DNA of 64,000 nt from Franzmannia pantelleriensis (GTDB taxonomy: Bacteria; Pseudomonadota; Gammaproteobacteria; Pseudomonadales; Halomonadaceae). The position numbers and the translations under genes were made by a program. Within the stretch, counting starts at the first letter, position 1. The number at the start of each line of letters is the position of its first letter. The notes beneath the pieces were generated by a model. The model did no database searches. It saw only the letters and a program-made list of their open reading frames with translations, and was not told the DNA's origin. Of the stretch, positions 27,367 through 39,261 are shown piece after piece. The stretch is from contig NZ_FNGH01000009.1 of assembly GCF_900102875.1 (NCBI RefSeq), positions 1 to 64,000 on the forward strand. The letters run 5' to 3'.

Positions 27367-28078
27367 GTTCCCGCAGCACCTGGGGATCGCGGCAGCGATA
27401 GCTGAACGCCGGGCGCCCCACCTGGCCATAGTGAAACGACTCCTCGAGCACCTCCCTCTCGGTCAGGTGCTTGAGGTATTTGCGCAGCGAGACCCGCGAC
27501 ATGCCGGTCAGCGGGGCCAGCTCATCGGTGGCGAAGGTGGCGTCGCCGAGACGCAGAATCGCCTGGGCGACCTGTGCCAGGGTTGGCGCGGTCAACCCCT
27601 TGGGCAGGCCATCCGGGCGGCGCGGCGCCGGCGCGGGCGTGGCCTGGAACAGGCGGTCGAGATCGCGCTGCTCGACCTGTGCCGGGAGCTGCTGCAGCGA
27701 ACGGCGATTGGCGATACAGGCGCTCACCGCGTCGCGGAAACGCTCGAATTCGAAGGGTTTGATCAGGAAGTCGCGCACGCCCAGCTGACGCGCGCTGCGC
27801 ACCGTCTCGAGCTCGGAGGCGGCGGTGATCAGGATCACGTCGACATCGCGCCCCTGGCGCTGCAGCTGGCGGACGATCTCCAGCCCACTGCGCTCGCGCA
27901 GGTAGACATCCAGCAGCAGCAGGTCCACCGGCTGCTGTTCGAGCACCTCCAGGGCGGTAGGCACGTCGAGACACTGCGCCGCCAGGGTGACATCGTCCAG
28001 CCGGTTGAGGTACTCGAGGTTGAGGCGCATGACCATCGGGTCGTCCTCGACGATCAGCACGCGGATAGGGTCGCTCAT
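27353..28078 (-). CDS. CitB/DcuR-family response regulator
   Basis: A 241-residue regulator. The N-terminal receiver has VLIVEDDPMVMRLNLEYL, phosphoacceptor Asp in LLLLDVYLRERSGLE, and Lys in FLIKPFEFERF. The C-terminal DNA-binding part (about 165-235) contains TDELAPLTGMSRVSLRKYLKHL, the winged HTH typical of DcuR/CitB/MalR regulators of C4-dicarboxylate or citrate use. It overlaps the kinase gene upstream by 4 bp. The divergent 2-hydroxycarboxylate transporter is the likely target. Confidence 0.88.
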   Translation of the reverse strand: MSDPIRVLIVEDDPMVMRLNLEYLNRLDDVTLAAQCLDVPTALEVLEQQPVDLLLLDVYLRERSGLEIVRQLQRQGRDVDVILITAASELETVRSARQLGVRDFLIKPFEFERFRDAVSACIANRRSLQQLPAQVEQRDLDRLFQATPAPAPRRPDGLPKGLTAPTLAQVAQAILRLGDATFATDELAPLTGMSRVSLRKYLKHLTEREVLEESFHYGQVGRPAFSYRCRDPQVLRELSGE

Positions 28079-29685
28079 GCCAATGGCTCCTGCAGCGCTA
28101 GGCTGGCTTCGGCCAGGGTGCCCTGGCCGGGATGGCTATACAGCGACAGCGTGCCGCCGTGGGCTTCGAGACGCGCCTTGACCAGCGCCAGGCCGAGCCC
28201 GCGCGCCTCGCCCTTGGTCGAGACCCCGCGGCCAACGACCCGTGCGAGCAGCGCCGGGGCGATGCCCGGCCCGTTATCCTGCACTTCGATGGTCAGTACC
28301 TCCTCGTCTACCGCCAGCAGCAGCGAGACCTCAGGCTGCTCGGCGTCGACCAGCGCCTCGAAGGCGTTCTCGAGCAGGTTGCCGATCACCGTGACCAGGC
28401 TGTGGCTCAGCGCCGGGTCGTGCAACACCGGGATCTCGCCGTCGACCTCGATAAGCAGGTGGATACCGCGCTCCTGGGCTTCACTGCGCTTGCCGAGCAG
28501 GAAGCCGGCCAGTACCGGATCGCGCAGCCGCTCATCGGGCAGCGGCGCCACCAGCGGGCCGGAGGCGAGTTCACGCAGGTAGCGGCGCAGTGCCTCGAGG
28601 TCGCCCAGCTGGGCCAGCCCGGTAATCACGTGCAGGGTGTTCTTGACCTCATGGGTCGAGGCGCGCAGCGCCTCGGCGTAGCGGCGCACACCGGTCAGCT
28701 GCTCGGCCAGGCGGTCCACCTCGCCCTTGTCACGCAGGGTCGCCACGGCGCCGATCAGCTGCTGGCGATGATAGATAGGTAGCCGATTGACGATCAACGC
28801 CTGGCCATTCAGGGCGACCTCGCGATCCAGCTCTGGCTGGCCGGTGGCCAGCACCTCCTGCAGCGCCCCGGGTGGCAGGTAGTCGGCCAGGGCGGTGCCC
28901 GGCTGCGGCGCGGCCAGCCCGGCTCGCTGGAGCAGCTGCGCCGCCGCCGCATTGGCCAGGGTGATGCGCCCTTGCGGGTCCACCGCCAGGATCCCCTCAT
29001 GCACCGATGACAGCAGCGCCTGGCGCTCCTCGACCAGGCGTGCGATCTGATGCGGCTCGAGCCCCAGCAGGGTGCGTTTGAGGTAGCGCGCCAGGCCCCC
29101 CGCGGCCACGCCGGCCGCCACCACCAACGCCAGCACCGCCAGCAGGATCCGCCGCCGGTGCTCTTCCAGGGTCGGCAGCAGCGCCGCCAGGGTAATGCCC
29201 ACGGCCACCGCGCCGACCACCTCCTGTTCGGCGCCACGCACCGGCGCGAAGCCACGAATGCTGGTTCCCAGCGTGCCCTCGGCGCGGGAGGCGTAGCGCT
29301 CGCCGGCCAGCGCCGGGCCTTCGTCGCCGCCCTGGAAGGGCGCGTCGATCCTGGCCGGTTCGGGGTGGGTGAGGCGCCGCGCCTGGCGGTCCATGACCAC
29401 GATGAAGTCCACCCCCAGCGCGCGCCGCAGTCCGTCGATCTCCTCCTGGAGCGCCGCATCGGAGCGCCCTGGCCGCTGCAGCGCGTCGCGCACCTTGGCC
29501 TTGGCGGCCACCACCTCGGCCAGGTCCATGACCCGGGTGGCATGGGCCTGCTCCAGGGCGCTGCGCTGCTGGGCCATGAACAACCACAGCGCCAAGCCCA
29601 GGGTCACCGCAACCATCGCCACCGCGAGCAGCGATATCCACAGGTTGAGCGGCAGCCGGCGCAGCGACGGGGATGGATTCGACAC
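28075..29685 (-). CDS. DcuS/CitA-family sensor histidine kinase
   Basis: About 536 residues from GTG at 29685 (then SNPSPSLRRLPLNLWI). Longer in-frame options up to 29799 lack a good ribosome site, so the start is uncertain. TM1 is at about 13-34. A periplasmic sCache/PDC-like domain contains FIVVMDRQARRLTHPEP. TM2 is near 170-190. A PAS domain follows (SVHEGILAVDPQGRITLANAAA). The phosphoacceptor region is RASTHEVKNTLHVI, then the HATPase (LLENAFEALVDA, VQDNGPGIAP, KGEARGLGLALV). Such kinases sense citrate or C4-dicarboxylates in the periplasm. It forms an operon with the response regulator and diverges from the transporter. Confidence 0.85.
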   Translation of the reverse strand: MSNPSPSLRRLPLNLWISLLAVAMVAVTLGLALWLFMAQQRSALEQAHATRVMDLAEVVAAKAKVRDALQRPGRSDAALQEEIDGLRRALGVDFIVVMDRQARRLTHPEPARIDAPFQGGDEGPALAGERYASRAEGTLGTSIRGFAPVRGAEQEVVGAVAVGITLAALLPTLEEHRRRILLAVLALVVAAGVAAGGLARYLKRTLLGLEPHQIARLVEERQALLSSVHEGILAVDPQGRITLANAAAAQLLQRAGLAAPQPGTALADYLPPGALQEVLATGQPELDREVALNGQALIVNRLPIYHRQQLIGAVATLRDKGEVDRLAEQLTGVRRYAEALRASTHEVKNTLHVITGLAQLGDLEALRRYLRELASGPLVAPLPDERLRDPVLAGFLLGKRSEAQERGIHLLIEVDGEIPVLHDPALSHSLVTVIGNLLENAFEALVDAEQPEVSLLLAVDEEVLTIEVQDNGPGIAPALLARVVGRGVSTKGEARGLGLALVKARLEAHGGTLSLYSHPGQGTLAEASLALQEPLA

Positions 29686-29891
29686 GAGGATCACGCTCTC
29701 CTGTTGCGGCCCCGTGAATCGCGGGGGTTCGACCTTGGTGGCATTTTCAGCCGCGGGGGGCTGTGCCGTCGATCCCCCGCCCGCTTTCAATAGTGTCAAA
29801 ACACTTTGTTAACTTTGCAAAACTTGGCTGACGGGGCAGCCGGCTTATGCTCGCTCACCACCTATCCGTTATCCCGCGCAGGAGGAGACGC

Positions 29892-31196
29892 ATGAGCCAC
29901 GCCAACGACGCGACGACCGAGTTCGTCAATCCCCGGCACAGCCTGCCACGCATCGCCGGCATGCCATTGACGGCCTTCGGCTTGCTGACCGCCGTGCTGG
30001 TGACCGCGATCTATACCGACAACCTGCCCGCCGGGATGATTGGCGGCCTGCTGGTGATGATGGTGTTCGGCGAGCTGCTCGGCTTCGTCGGCGACCGCCT
30101 GCCCATCGTGCGCAGCTACCTCGGCGGCGGCGCCATCCTGGCGATCTTCGGCGCCGCCACCTTGATGTACTTCCCGGTGCTGCCGGAGGCCGTGGGCGAG
30201 AACATTACCACCTTCATGCAGGGCGGCGACTTCCTCAACTTCTATATCGCCGCGCTGATCACCGGCAGCATCCTGGGCATGGATTCCAACTCGCTGGTCA
30301 AGATCGGCACGCGCTACTTCGTGCCAATCATCGGCGCCGTGCTAGGGGCCGCGCTTTTGGCGGGCCTGATCGGCACTCTGGTCGGCTTCACCATCGCCGA
30401 TGCGGTGCTGGTGATTACCCTGCCGATCCTCGGCGGCGGCATGGGCGCCGGCGCGGTACCGATGAGCCAGATCTACGAGCAGATGCTCGGCCAGCCGGCC
30501 AGTTACTACATCTCGCTGCTGGTGCCGGCGCTGGCGCTGGGCAACGTCTTCGCCATCGTCTTCGCCAGCCTGCTGGCCAAGCTTGGCGATCGTTATCCGT
30601 CGCTCTCCGGCGATGGCCAGATCATGCCGGGGGTCAAGATCGAAGAGCGCCAGCAGTCACTGAGCCTGGCCACCATGGGCATCGGTGTGATGGTCGCCCT
30701 GGGCTTTTACATCGGCGGCCAGGTGCTCGCCGACCTGATCCCGCTGCACCCTTATGCGCTGATGATCATCGTCGTGGCACTGTTCAAGATCCTCGGCCTG
30801 GTGCCCCAGTCGCTGGCCGATGCGGCCACCCAGTGGTACGGCTTCGTGGCGCGCAACTGGACCTTCGCACTGCTGTTCGGCATCGGCGTGGCCTATACCG
30901 ACCTGGGCACCGTGATCGAGGCGCTGACCCCCGCCTACGTGATGATCGTCTTTGCCGTGGTCGCCGGCGCAGCCCTGGGCGCCGGGCTGCTGGGCAAGCT
31001 GGTCGGCTTCTACCCCATCGAGTCGGCGATCACCGCCGGGCTGTGCATGGCCAATATGGGCGGCACCGGTGACGTGGCGGTGCTCTCCGCGGCGCGGCGC
31101 ATGCGCCTGATGCCCTTCGCCCAGATCTCGTCGCGGCTGGGTGGCGCGCTGATTCTGCTGATTTCGGGCCTGGGCCTGCCGCTGCTATTCAACTAG
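29892..31196 (+). CDS. 2-hydroxycarboxylate transporter (CitS/MaeN family)
   Basis: A 434-residue sodium-dependent carrier of citrate or malate. ATG at 29892 follows AGGAGGAGACGC. About eleven hydrophobic segments are evident. The two re-entrant GGxG loops characteristic of the 2HCT family are seen: ILGGGMGAGAVPMSQIYEQM at about residue 180, and MANMGGTGDVAVLSAARRM near the C-terminus. The substrate (citrate against L-malate) cannot be read from sequence. The divergent CitB/DcuR-type two-component system probably induces it. It may supply substrate to the oadGAB pathway further right. A strong intrinsic terminator follows. Confidence 0.9.
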   Translation: MSHANDATTEFVNPRHSLPRIAGMPLTAFGLLTAVLVTAIYTDNLPAGMIGGLLVMMVFGELLGFVGDRLPIVRSYLGGGAILAIFGAATLMYFPVLPEAVGENITTFMQGGDFLNFYIAALITGSILGMDSNSLVKIGTRYFVPIIGAVLGAALLAGLIGTLVGFTIADAVLVITLPILGGGMGAGAVPMSQIYEQMLGQPASYYISLLVPALALGNVFAIVFASLLAKLGDRYPSLSGDGQIMPGVKIEERQQSLSLATMGIGVMVALGFYIGGQVLADLIPLHPYALMIIVVALFKILGLVPQSLADAATQWYGFVARNWTFALLFGIGVAYTDLGTVIEALTPAYVMIVFAVVAGAALGAGLLGKLVGFYPIESAITAGLCMANMGGTGDVAVLSAARRMRLMPFAQISSRLGGALILLISGLGLPLLFN

Positions 31197-31224
31197 GCGT
31201 GGTTTGCCCCCCCCCCGCCTGCTT

Positions 31225-31257
31225 CAGGCCCTGCCGCAAGGCGGGGCCTGTTTTTTT
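31225..31257 (+). terminator. Intrinsic terminator of the 2-hydroxycarboxylate transporter
   Basis: CAGGCCCTGCC-GCAA-GGCGGGGCCTG forms a long GC stem (31225-31250, one bulge) followed by seven T (31251-31257). Confidence 0.9.
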
Positions 31258-31276
31258 CTGGCCGCTGCTCAGCCGC

Positions 31277-33669
<2,393 letters not shown>

Positions 33670-33684
33670 CTAGCTTACCAAAGC

Positions 33685-33717
33685 AACAACCCCCGGTGGG
33701 AGTTACCGGGGGTTGTT
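33685..33717 (-). terminator. Strong hairpin between zipA and ligA
   Basis: AACAACCCCCGGT (33685-33697) and ACCGGGGGTTGTT (33705-33717) form a perfect 13-bp stem with a 7-base loop. On the minus strand it is followed only by GCUUUGG, a weak U tract. It may partly terminate zipA transcripts or stabilise their 3' end. Confidence 0.6.
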
Positions 33718-33802
33718 GGCAGGCCTATCACTGTTAATAACGCTGCTCGGACTGATCCGTCGACAGGCCTGCGAGGAGGCGCTGTAAACCCATCCCTGGG
33801 CG

Positions 33803-35512
33803 CTAGTTGGCCTGGTAGCGATGCAGGCGGTGGCGGCGCTCGAACTCCTGGACCCGCTGACGGGCAAACTCGACGGTTTGCGCGGTCATCACGCTGCGGT
33901 TCTCGTCCTTCAGCTCGCCACCGAGATGACGCACGATGACCATGGCGGTCTCGACCATGGCCTCGAAGGCGGCAGCGCTGTCCAGCGCGCCGGGCAGCGG
34001 CATCAGCAGCGTTACCCCAGGCGTGCGGAACTCGTCCATGGCATCCAGCGGGAAGGTACCCGGCTTGACCACGTTGACCATCGAGAACTGCAGTTCGCTC
34101 TCGCTGTCTTCGGTCTCGAAGCGATTGAAGATGCCCATCTCACTGCTGTAGCGCAGACCACAGGCCAGCATCAGGTCGAGCAGTGCGGAGCCGCTGAAGC
34201 CCTCCTCATCGCGCGACATGACGCTGATGACGATGACCTCTTCGGCGTGGCTCAAGGTATCGCGGGCGTGCTCGACGTTGATGTCGTGACGCAGCGCCTT
34301 CTCTACCACGGGATGCGAGGCGACCTGCGGCTCACGCTCGGCGGCAGGACGCGACTCATAGGCTGAGTCGTCCACCGGACGCTGCACCCTGGCGGCGGCT
34401 TCGTCGAAACTCGGTTCGGCGTAGCGGCTGTCGACATGATGCAAGCGACTCGGCGCGAACAGCGGATCGTCCTGGTCCTGGGCGCTGATCGCCTGGGCGT
34501 CGCGCGCCTGCTGCTCGCGGCGCTCGGCCTGACGGGCGGCTTCCTGCTCACGCTCGGCGGCCAGCTTGGCGGCTTTCTCGGCTTCGGCCTGCTTGCGGCG
34601 GCTGGCCTCACGGGCCTGCTTCTCGGCCTTGAGCCGCGCTTTTTCGAGCTTGTCCTTCTTGCGCTGCTCCTTGCGCGCGGCGAGGCTCTGCTTCATCGAC
34701 GAGCCGAAACGCTGCATCGAGGCGCCAACCTGGGTCGAGCGCTCCTTGAAGGAGTCGGTCATGCCCTCGAGGTCGACCAGCCGATAGCGTTCGGCGTCGT
34801 GGTGTTCATCGTGGTCGTCGGGATCGGCGGCCAGCGGCTCGCTGGTGGCCTGTGGCGCCTCATCGGCATCCAGCGCCGACAGCGTAGGCTCGGTACGCGT
34901 CGGCTCCTCTGAAGGGGGTGTCTCGGCCTGTGCGGAGATATTGCCGGCTTCGCGGCTGGCAGGCTCGGGCGGCACCTCCGACGCGGCTTGCTCAGCGCGA
35001 GGCTTGCTCGTCCGGGGCTCGGCGGCGGGTGGCGGCTCAGCGCGAAGCGCCTCATCCGGGCTGCGCGACTCGGCGGCCTGCTCAGTAGAAGCCGCCTGCT
35101 CGGGAGCAGCGGCCATAGGCGCCGCTGCCTGTGGAGGAGCCGTCGCCGCCGCAGGAGAGTTGCTGCCGGGCTCGGGCGAGCTGCCCGCATCCCGCGACTT
35201 CTCTCGCCACTCGGACAGCACGCGTGAAGCGCCAGGATGCTCCTGGCGCTTCAGCTTGGGTTTGGGCGCTACCTGCTCCGATGCTGCAGGGCGAACCACC
35301 CGGGCACCGCCATTAGGCAGCTCCCAATTGATCTCGGCCGCCTTGGCTTCGTCGTCGAGGTCCATGTCTACCCGATTGGCGCCATTGGGTCGTGTATCGA
35401 CCTGGTCCAGTCTGGGCACGCGACGCTGACGCTGCAGGCGACGGACACCGTCTACGACGATGATGGTCACCAGGGCCAGCCCCAGGATGATCAGCCACTC
35501 TCTTAGTTCCAT
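33803..35512 (-). CDS. zipA: Cell-division protein ZipA (long-linker form)
   Basis: A 569-residue membrane-anchored FtsZ-binding protein. The N-terminal TM helix (ELREWLIILGLALVTIIVVD, about 2-22) is followed by basic residues. A very long Pro/Ala/Glu-rich linker follows, then a charged coiled coil of Lys/Arg/Glu/Ala (about 265-345), then the C-terminal globular FtsZ-binding domain (about 430-569, with FETEDSESELQFSMVNVVKPG and GVTLLMPLPG). E. coli ZipA is 328 residues, so the linker is expanded. It lies between smc and ligA, the usual pseudomonad-type order. It tethers the Z ring to the membrane. Confidence 0.92.
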   Translation of the reverse strand: MELREWLIILGLALVTIIVVDGVRRLQRQRRVPRLDQVDTRPNGANRVDMDLDDEAKAAEINWELPNGGARVVRPAASEQVAPKPKLKRQEHPGASRVLSEWREKSRDAGSSPEPGSNSPAAATAPPQAAAPMAAAPEQAASTEQAAESRSPDEALRAEPPPAAEPRTSKPRAEQAASEVPPEPASREAGNISAQAETPPSEEPTRTEPTLSALDADEAPQATSEPLAADPDDHDEHHDAERYRLVDLEGMTDSFKERSTQVGASMQRFGSSMKQSLAARKEQRKKDKLEKARLKAEKQAREASRRKQAEAEKAAKLAAEREQEAARQAERREQQARDAQAISAQDQDDPLFAPSRLHHVDSRYAEPSFDEAAARVQRPVDDSAYESRPAAEREPQVASHPVVEKALRHDINVEHARDTLSHAEEVIVISVMSRDEEGFSGSALLDLMLACGLRYSSEMGIFNRFETEDSESELQFSMVNVVKPGTFPLDAMDEFRTPGVTLLMPLPGALDSAAAFEAMVETAMVIVRHLGGELKDENRSVMTAQTVEFARQRVQEFERRHRLHRYQAN

Positions 35513-35580
35513 GGGTCATCTTGCCTGTTTGCTAAGGCGCCATGCCTGATAAGTTGTTCGTCACCAGCATAGCGCGATTA

Positions 35581-35605
35581 TCAAAAAAAGGGCCACTTTT
35601 TTTGA
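35581..35605. terminator. A/T-stem hairpin between smc and zipA
   Basis: TCAAAAAAA (35581-35589) and TTTTTTTGA (35597-35605) pair around GGGCCAC. It is a weak A-U stem with U tracts on both strands. It may act as an smc transcript end, but the stem is not GC-rich and confidence is low. The rest of the 230-bp gap shows no gene. Confidence 0.3.
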
Positions 35606-35742
35606 ATGTCAAGCTTGTCTATCACACTTGGCGAATGATAAATCGCCAAGGGGTGGCGCCTAATGCAAATGCCCTGCGTCTATCCTTGACCTTCATCATG
35701 TTTCTTCCTTGTTAACGCGTTTGCTGTTGTGGTGCAAGCGGT

Positions 35743-38700
35743 TCAGGCTTCTGCCAGCTCCGCGGCTTCCTCGACCCCCACGGAAACCAGCCGCGATACA
35801 CCCGGCTCCTGCATGGTCACCCCCATCAAGCGTTCAGCGGACTCCATGGCAATCTTGTTGTGGGTGATATATATGAACTGTACGGTCTCTGACATCTCTT
35901 TTACCAGCGCTGCATAACGCCCGACATTGGCATCATCGAGTGGCGCATCGACTTCATCAAGCATGCAGAAGGGTGCCGGATTGAGTTGGAAGATGGCAAA
36001 TACCAATGACAACGCGGTCAGGGCTTTTTCTCCCCCCGACAGCAAATGAATGGTGCTGTTCTTCTTGCCCGGCGGTCTGGCCATGATCGCCACCCCGGTC
36101 TCCAGCAAATCCTCGCCGGTGAGCGTCAACCACGCGGTACCGCCGCCGAAGACCTTGGGAAAAAGCGTCTGTAAACCGGCATCGACCCGGTCAAAGGTCT
36201 GCTTGAAGCGAGTGCGTGTCTCCTGATCGATCTTGCGAATCGCCCGATCCAGGGTCTCCAGCGCCTCGCTGAGCTCGGCCTGCTGGGCCTCCAGATAGTC
36301 ACGCCGCTCGGCCTGCTGGTCGTACTCTTCGATGGCCGCCAGGTTGATCGCCCCCAGCCGCCGGATCTTCTCGGCGAGGCTTTCCAGATGCGCCTGCCAG
36401 GCCGATTCGGTGGCTTCGGGATCGAGCTGGTCGGTCAGCGCCGCAACATCGTGTCCCAGTTCGCCGAGCTGCTCGTCCTGGGCATCGGCCTTGAGCTTGA
36501 GCGCCTGGACCTGCAGTCGCGCCTCCTGAAGACGCTCGCGCACGCCTTCCAGGTTGCGCTCATGGGTCTGACGTTCGAGCTCGTCCTTGCGCAGTCGCTC
36601 GCTGAGCTCGGCGGCCTGATCGCGACAGGCGTTGAGCGCTTGCTCATGGTGCTCACGCTGCTCAAATAGCGTCTCGAGGCGCTCGCGTTCGATATCCTCG
36701 GGTTCATGCAAGGCCTCACGGCTGGCACTGAGCTCGGCGCACTTTTCTTCCAGCCGGGCGCGGCTCTCCTCACTGCGTCCGCGCTGCTGCACCAGACCGG
36801 CGCGCTCGGTGGTCAGCCGCTGCAGATCGAGCGCCAGCTGCTGACGGCGCTCGCTCAGCGGACGCTGGCGCACCCGCAGCGCCTGCAGCGCCTCGCTGGC
36901 GTCGCGTCGCTCGCGCTCGAGCTGCTCGCGTGTGGCACCGCTGGCTTCCAGGCGTGTCATGGCCTGCTGCCAGGTTTCACGGGCCTCCTCCAGCTCCAGC
37001 AGACGCGCCTCGCGGCGCTCCGCCAGGTCGGCAAGTTCGGCGTCGAGTTCGCGGCTGCGGCCGTCGAGGTGGTCGAGGCGGGTAGTGAGATTGGCCTCCT
37101 CGAGCGCCAGCTGCTGGCGGCGGCGCTGCAGCTCGGCCTCGGGCTGGCGGCACGCCTCCAGCGCCGCCTCGGCCTCACGGCTGGCCTCGCGGGTGGCTTC
37201 CACGCCGGCATCGAGCTCGGTGAGCTGGTCGTTGAGGCTCTCTAGCACGGTAGTGATTTCGTCGCGCCGTCGGCGGTTGACGAGCAGGCTGTCGGCGTGC
37301 TGATGGCCTGCGCGGCGACGTGCCCAGTCACGGCCGAGCCACAGCCCGTCGCGGGTAATCAGGCTCTCGCCAGGCGCCAGGTCGGCACGCCGCTTGCTGG
37401 CCTCCTCGGAGGTCTCCACCGTGTAGATGTTGGCGAGCAGTCGCTGGCAGGCACCGGCGCCGGAGACCCGCGCGGCGAGGCTGGCCGGGTCGGGCTGCGG
37501 CGCGTCATCGCCGGCCTCGAGCAGTGCCAGTTCGCCGCCATCCAGGCCGTCGAGCGCCGGCATGGCAGCGGGCAGGTCGACCAGCCGCGCAGTGAGCCAG
37601 GGCGACAGCACCCAGGACACCGCATCCTCCCAGCCGGGGGTCACCTCGAGCCGTTCGCCGAGCTGCGGCGCCTCGCCCAGGCCGTGGTCATCGAGGTGCT
37701 GGGTGAGTGCCGCATCGCTATCGACCAGTGCCGCCTCGATCAGCGCATCCAGCGAGGCCATTTCGCCCTGGCGCTGGCTGCGCTGCTGGCGCAGCGTCTC
37801 GCGCTGTGTTTCGTCCTGCTCTAGGCGCTGACGGGCCGCGTCGCGGCGTGCCAGCTGGGTGTCGCGCTGCTCGGCCAGCGCCTGCTGTTCGAGATCCAGC
37901 TCGGCAAGGCGTTCGGCAAGCAGCTCACGCTGTTCACGCAGCTCGCCGGCGTCGGGCAGTTCGGCACGCTGCTGCTGGCGGCGCTGACGCTCCCGATCCA
38001 GCGATTCGAGGCCGCGCTCGAGGCCGGTGATGCGCTCCTGAGCGCGCTCGGCGTCGCGGCTGGCGTCACGGTGGCCGTCGTTGAAGGCTTCCCAGCGCTC
38101 ATTGGCCTGCTGCTGGCGCTGTTCGGCCTCCTCAAGGGCCGCCTCGAGCTCTTCGAGCTGCTCGGCGACCGCCTCCTGATCCGGGCCGAGGGCCGCGAGC
38201 TGTTCGTCGAGCTCGGCCAGGCGCAGGGTGTCGGCCTCGCCGAGCCGGTCGAGCTCGGCGAGCTCATGACGGGCGCTCTCCAGATCGCGGGCCAGCTGCT
38301 GATCCCGGGAGCGGGCGTGTTCGAGCTGCTGCTCGAGGCGGGCAATGGCTGCAGTCGTCTCATAGAAGCGCGCCTGGCAGGCCTCCAGGCGCTCACTTAG
38401 GCCGTCGTGCTCGAGGCGCGCTTCCTCGAGGCGCGACTCGCACTGGCGAGCACCGAGCAGCTCGCGCTCCACCGCGGTCTCCAGGTCTCGTACGCGGGAT
38501 TCCTGCTCACCCTGCTCGGCACGCAGGGCGCGCGCGCGCAGCAGCGCCAGCTCGCCCTTGAGGCGATGCTCCTGCTGCTTGAGGGTCTGGTAACGCTTGG
38601 CCGCCTCGGCTTGGCGCTTGAGGCGTTCGAGCTGCTTGTCGAGCTCGTCGCGTATGTCCTCGAGGCGCTCCAGGTTCTCCTGGGTGCGGCGCATGCGATT

Positions 38701-39243
38701 CTCGGTTTCGCGGCGCCGCTCCTTGTACTTGGAGATGCCGGCGGCTTCTTCGAGGGTGGCGCGCAGATCGTCGGGGCGCGCCTCGATCAGCCGCGAGATC
38801 ATGCCCTGGCCGATGATGGCGTAGGAGCGCGGCCCCAGGCCAGTGCCCATGAACAGGTCGGCGATATCGCGGCGCCGGCACTTCTGGCCGTTGAAGAAGT
38901 AGCTCGACTGGGCGTCGCGGGTCACCACTCGCTTGACGGCGATCTCGGCGTACTGGGCGTACATGCCCCCCATGCCGCCATCGCGGTTGTCGAACAGCAG
39001 CTCGATGGAGGCCTGGCCCACCGGCTTGCGGCCGGTGGAGCCGTTGAAGATGACGTCGGTCATCGACTCGCCGCGCAGGGTCTTGGCCGAGGATTCGCCC
39101 ATTACCCAGCGCACCGCATCGATAACGTTGGACTTGCCACAGCCGTTGGGCCCGACGATGGCGGTCATGTTGCCATCGAAGGGCACCGTCACCGGGTCGA
39201 CGAAGGACTTGAAGCCGACCAGCTTGATCGAAGTGAGGCGCAT
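35743..39243 (-). CDS. smc: Chromosome segregation protein SMC
   Basis: An 1,166-residue SMC ATPase. The N-terminal Walker A is VGPNGCGKSNVIDAVRWVMG. Long antiparallel coiled coils (about 165-500 and 680-1000, extremely rich in Glu, Arg, Leu and Gln) flank a hinge domain at about 510-660 (LERGERLEVTPGWEDAVSWV-like region). The C-terminal ABC signature is LLSGGEKALTALSLVFAI, with Walker B FCMLDEVDAPLDDANV. It condenses and organises chromosomes with ScpA/ScpB; halomonads use SMC in place of MukB. The gene starts 18 bp after ccmI, so it may be co-transcribed with the ccm operon. Confidence 0.97.
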   Translation of the reverse strand: MRLTSIKLVGFKSFVDPVTVPFDGNMTAIVGPNGCGKSNVIDAVRWVMGESSAKTLRGESMTDVIFNGSTGRKPVGQASIELLFDNRDGGMGGMYAQYAEIAVKRVVTRDAQSSYFFNGQKCRRRDIADLFMGTGLGPRSYAIIGQGMISRLIEARPDDLRATLEEAAGISKYKERRRETENRMRRTQENLERLEDIRDELDKQLERLKRQAEAAKRYQTLKQQEHRLKGELALLRARALRAEQGEQESRVRDLETAVERELLGARQCESRLEEARLEHDGLSERLEACQARFYETTAAIARLEQQLEHARSRDQQLARDLESARHELAELDRLGEADTLRLAELDEQLAALGPDQEAVAEQLEELEAALEEAEQRQQQANERWEAFNDGHRDASRDAERAQERITGLERGLESLDRERQRRQQQRAELPDAGELREQRELLAERLAELDLEQQALAEQRDTQLARRDAARQRLEQDETQRETLRQQRSQRQGEMASLDALIEAALVDSDAALTQHLDDHGLGEAPQLGERLEVTPGWEDAVSWVLSPWLTARLVDLPAAMPALDGLDGGELALLEAGDDAPQPDPASLAARVSGAGACQRLLANIYTVETSEEASKRRADLAPGESLITRDGLWLGRDWARRRAGHQHADSLLVNRRRRDEITTVLESLNDQLTELDAGVEATREASREAEAALEACRQPEAELQRRRQQLALEEANLTTRLDHLDGRSRELDAELADLAERREARLLELEEARETWQQAMTRLEASGATREQLERERRDASEALQALRVRQRPLSERRQQLALDLQRLTTERAGLVQQRGRSEESRARLEEKCAELSASREALHEPEDIERERLETLFEQREHHEQALNACRDQAAELSERLRKDELERQTHERNLEGVRERLQEARLQVQALKLKADAQDEQLGELGHDVAALTDQLDPEATESAWQAHLESLAEKIRRLGAINLAAIEEYDQQAERRDYLEAQQAELSEALETLDRAIRKIDQETRTRFKQTFDRVDAGLQTLFPKVFGGGTAWLTLTGEDLLETGVAIMARPPGKKNSTIHLLSGGEKALTALSLVFAIFQLNPAPFCMLDEVDAPLDDANVGRYAALVKEMSETVQFIYITHNKIAMESAERLMGVTMQEPGVSRLVSVGVEEAAELAEA

Positions 39244-39261
39244 GGCGGCGGTCGGCCTCCG

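Noticed and set aside
25168-27429. A 753-codon minus-strand frame opposite mnmC
   Set aside because: Antisense to a clearly identified bifunctional enzyme; its composition is Gly/Gln/Arg-rich with no recognisable domain.
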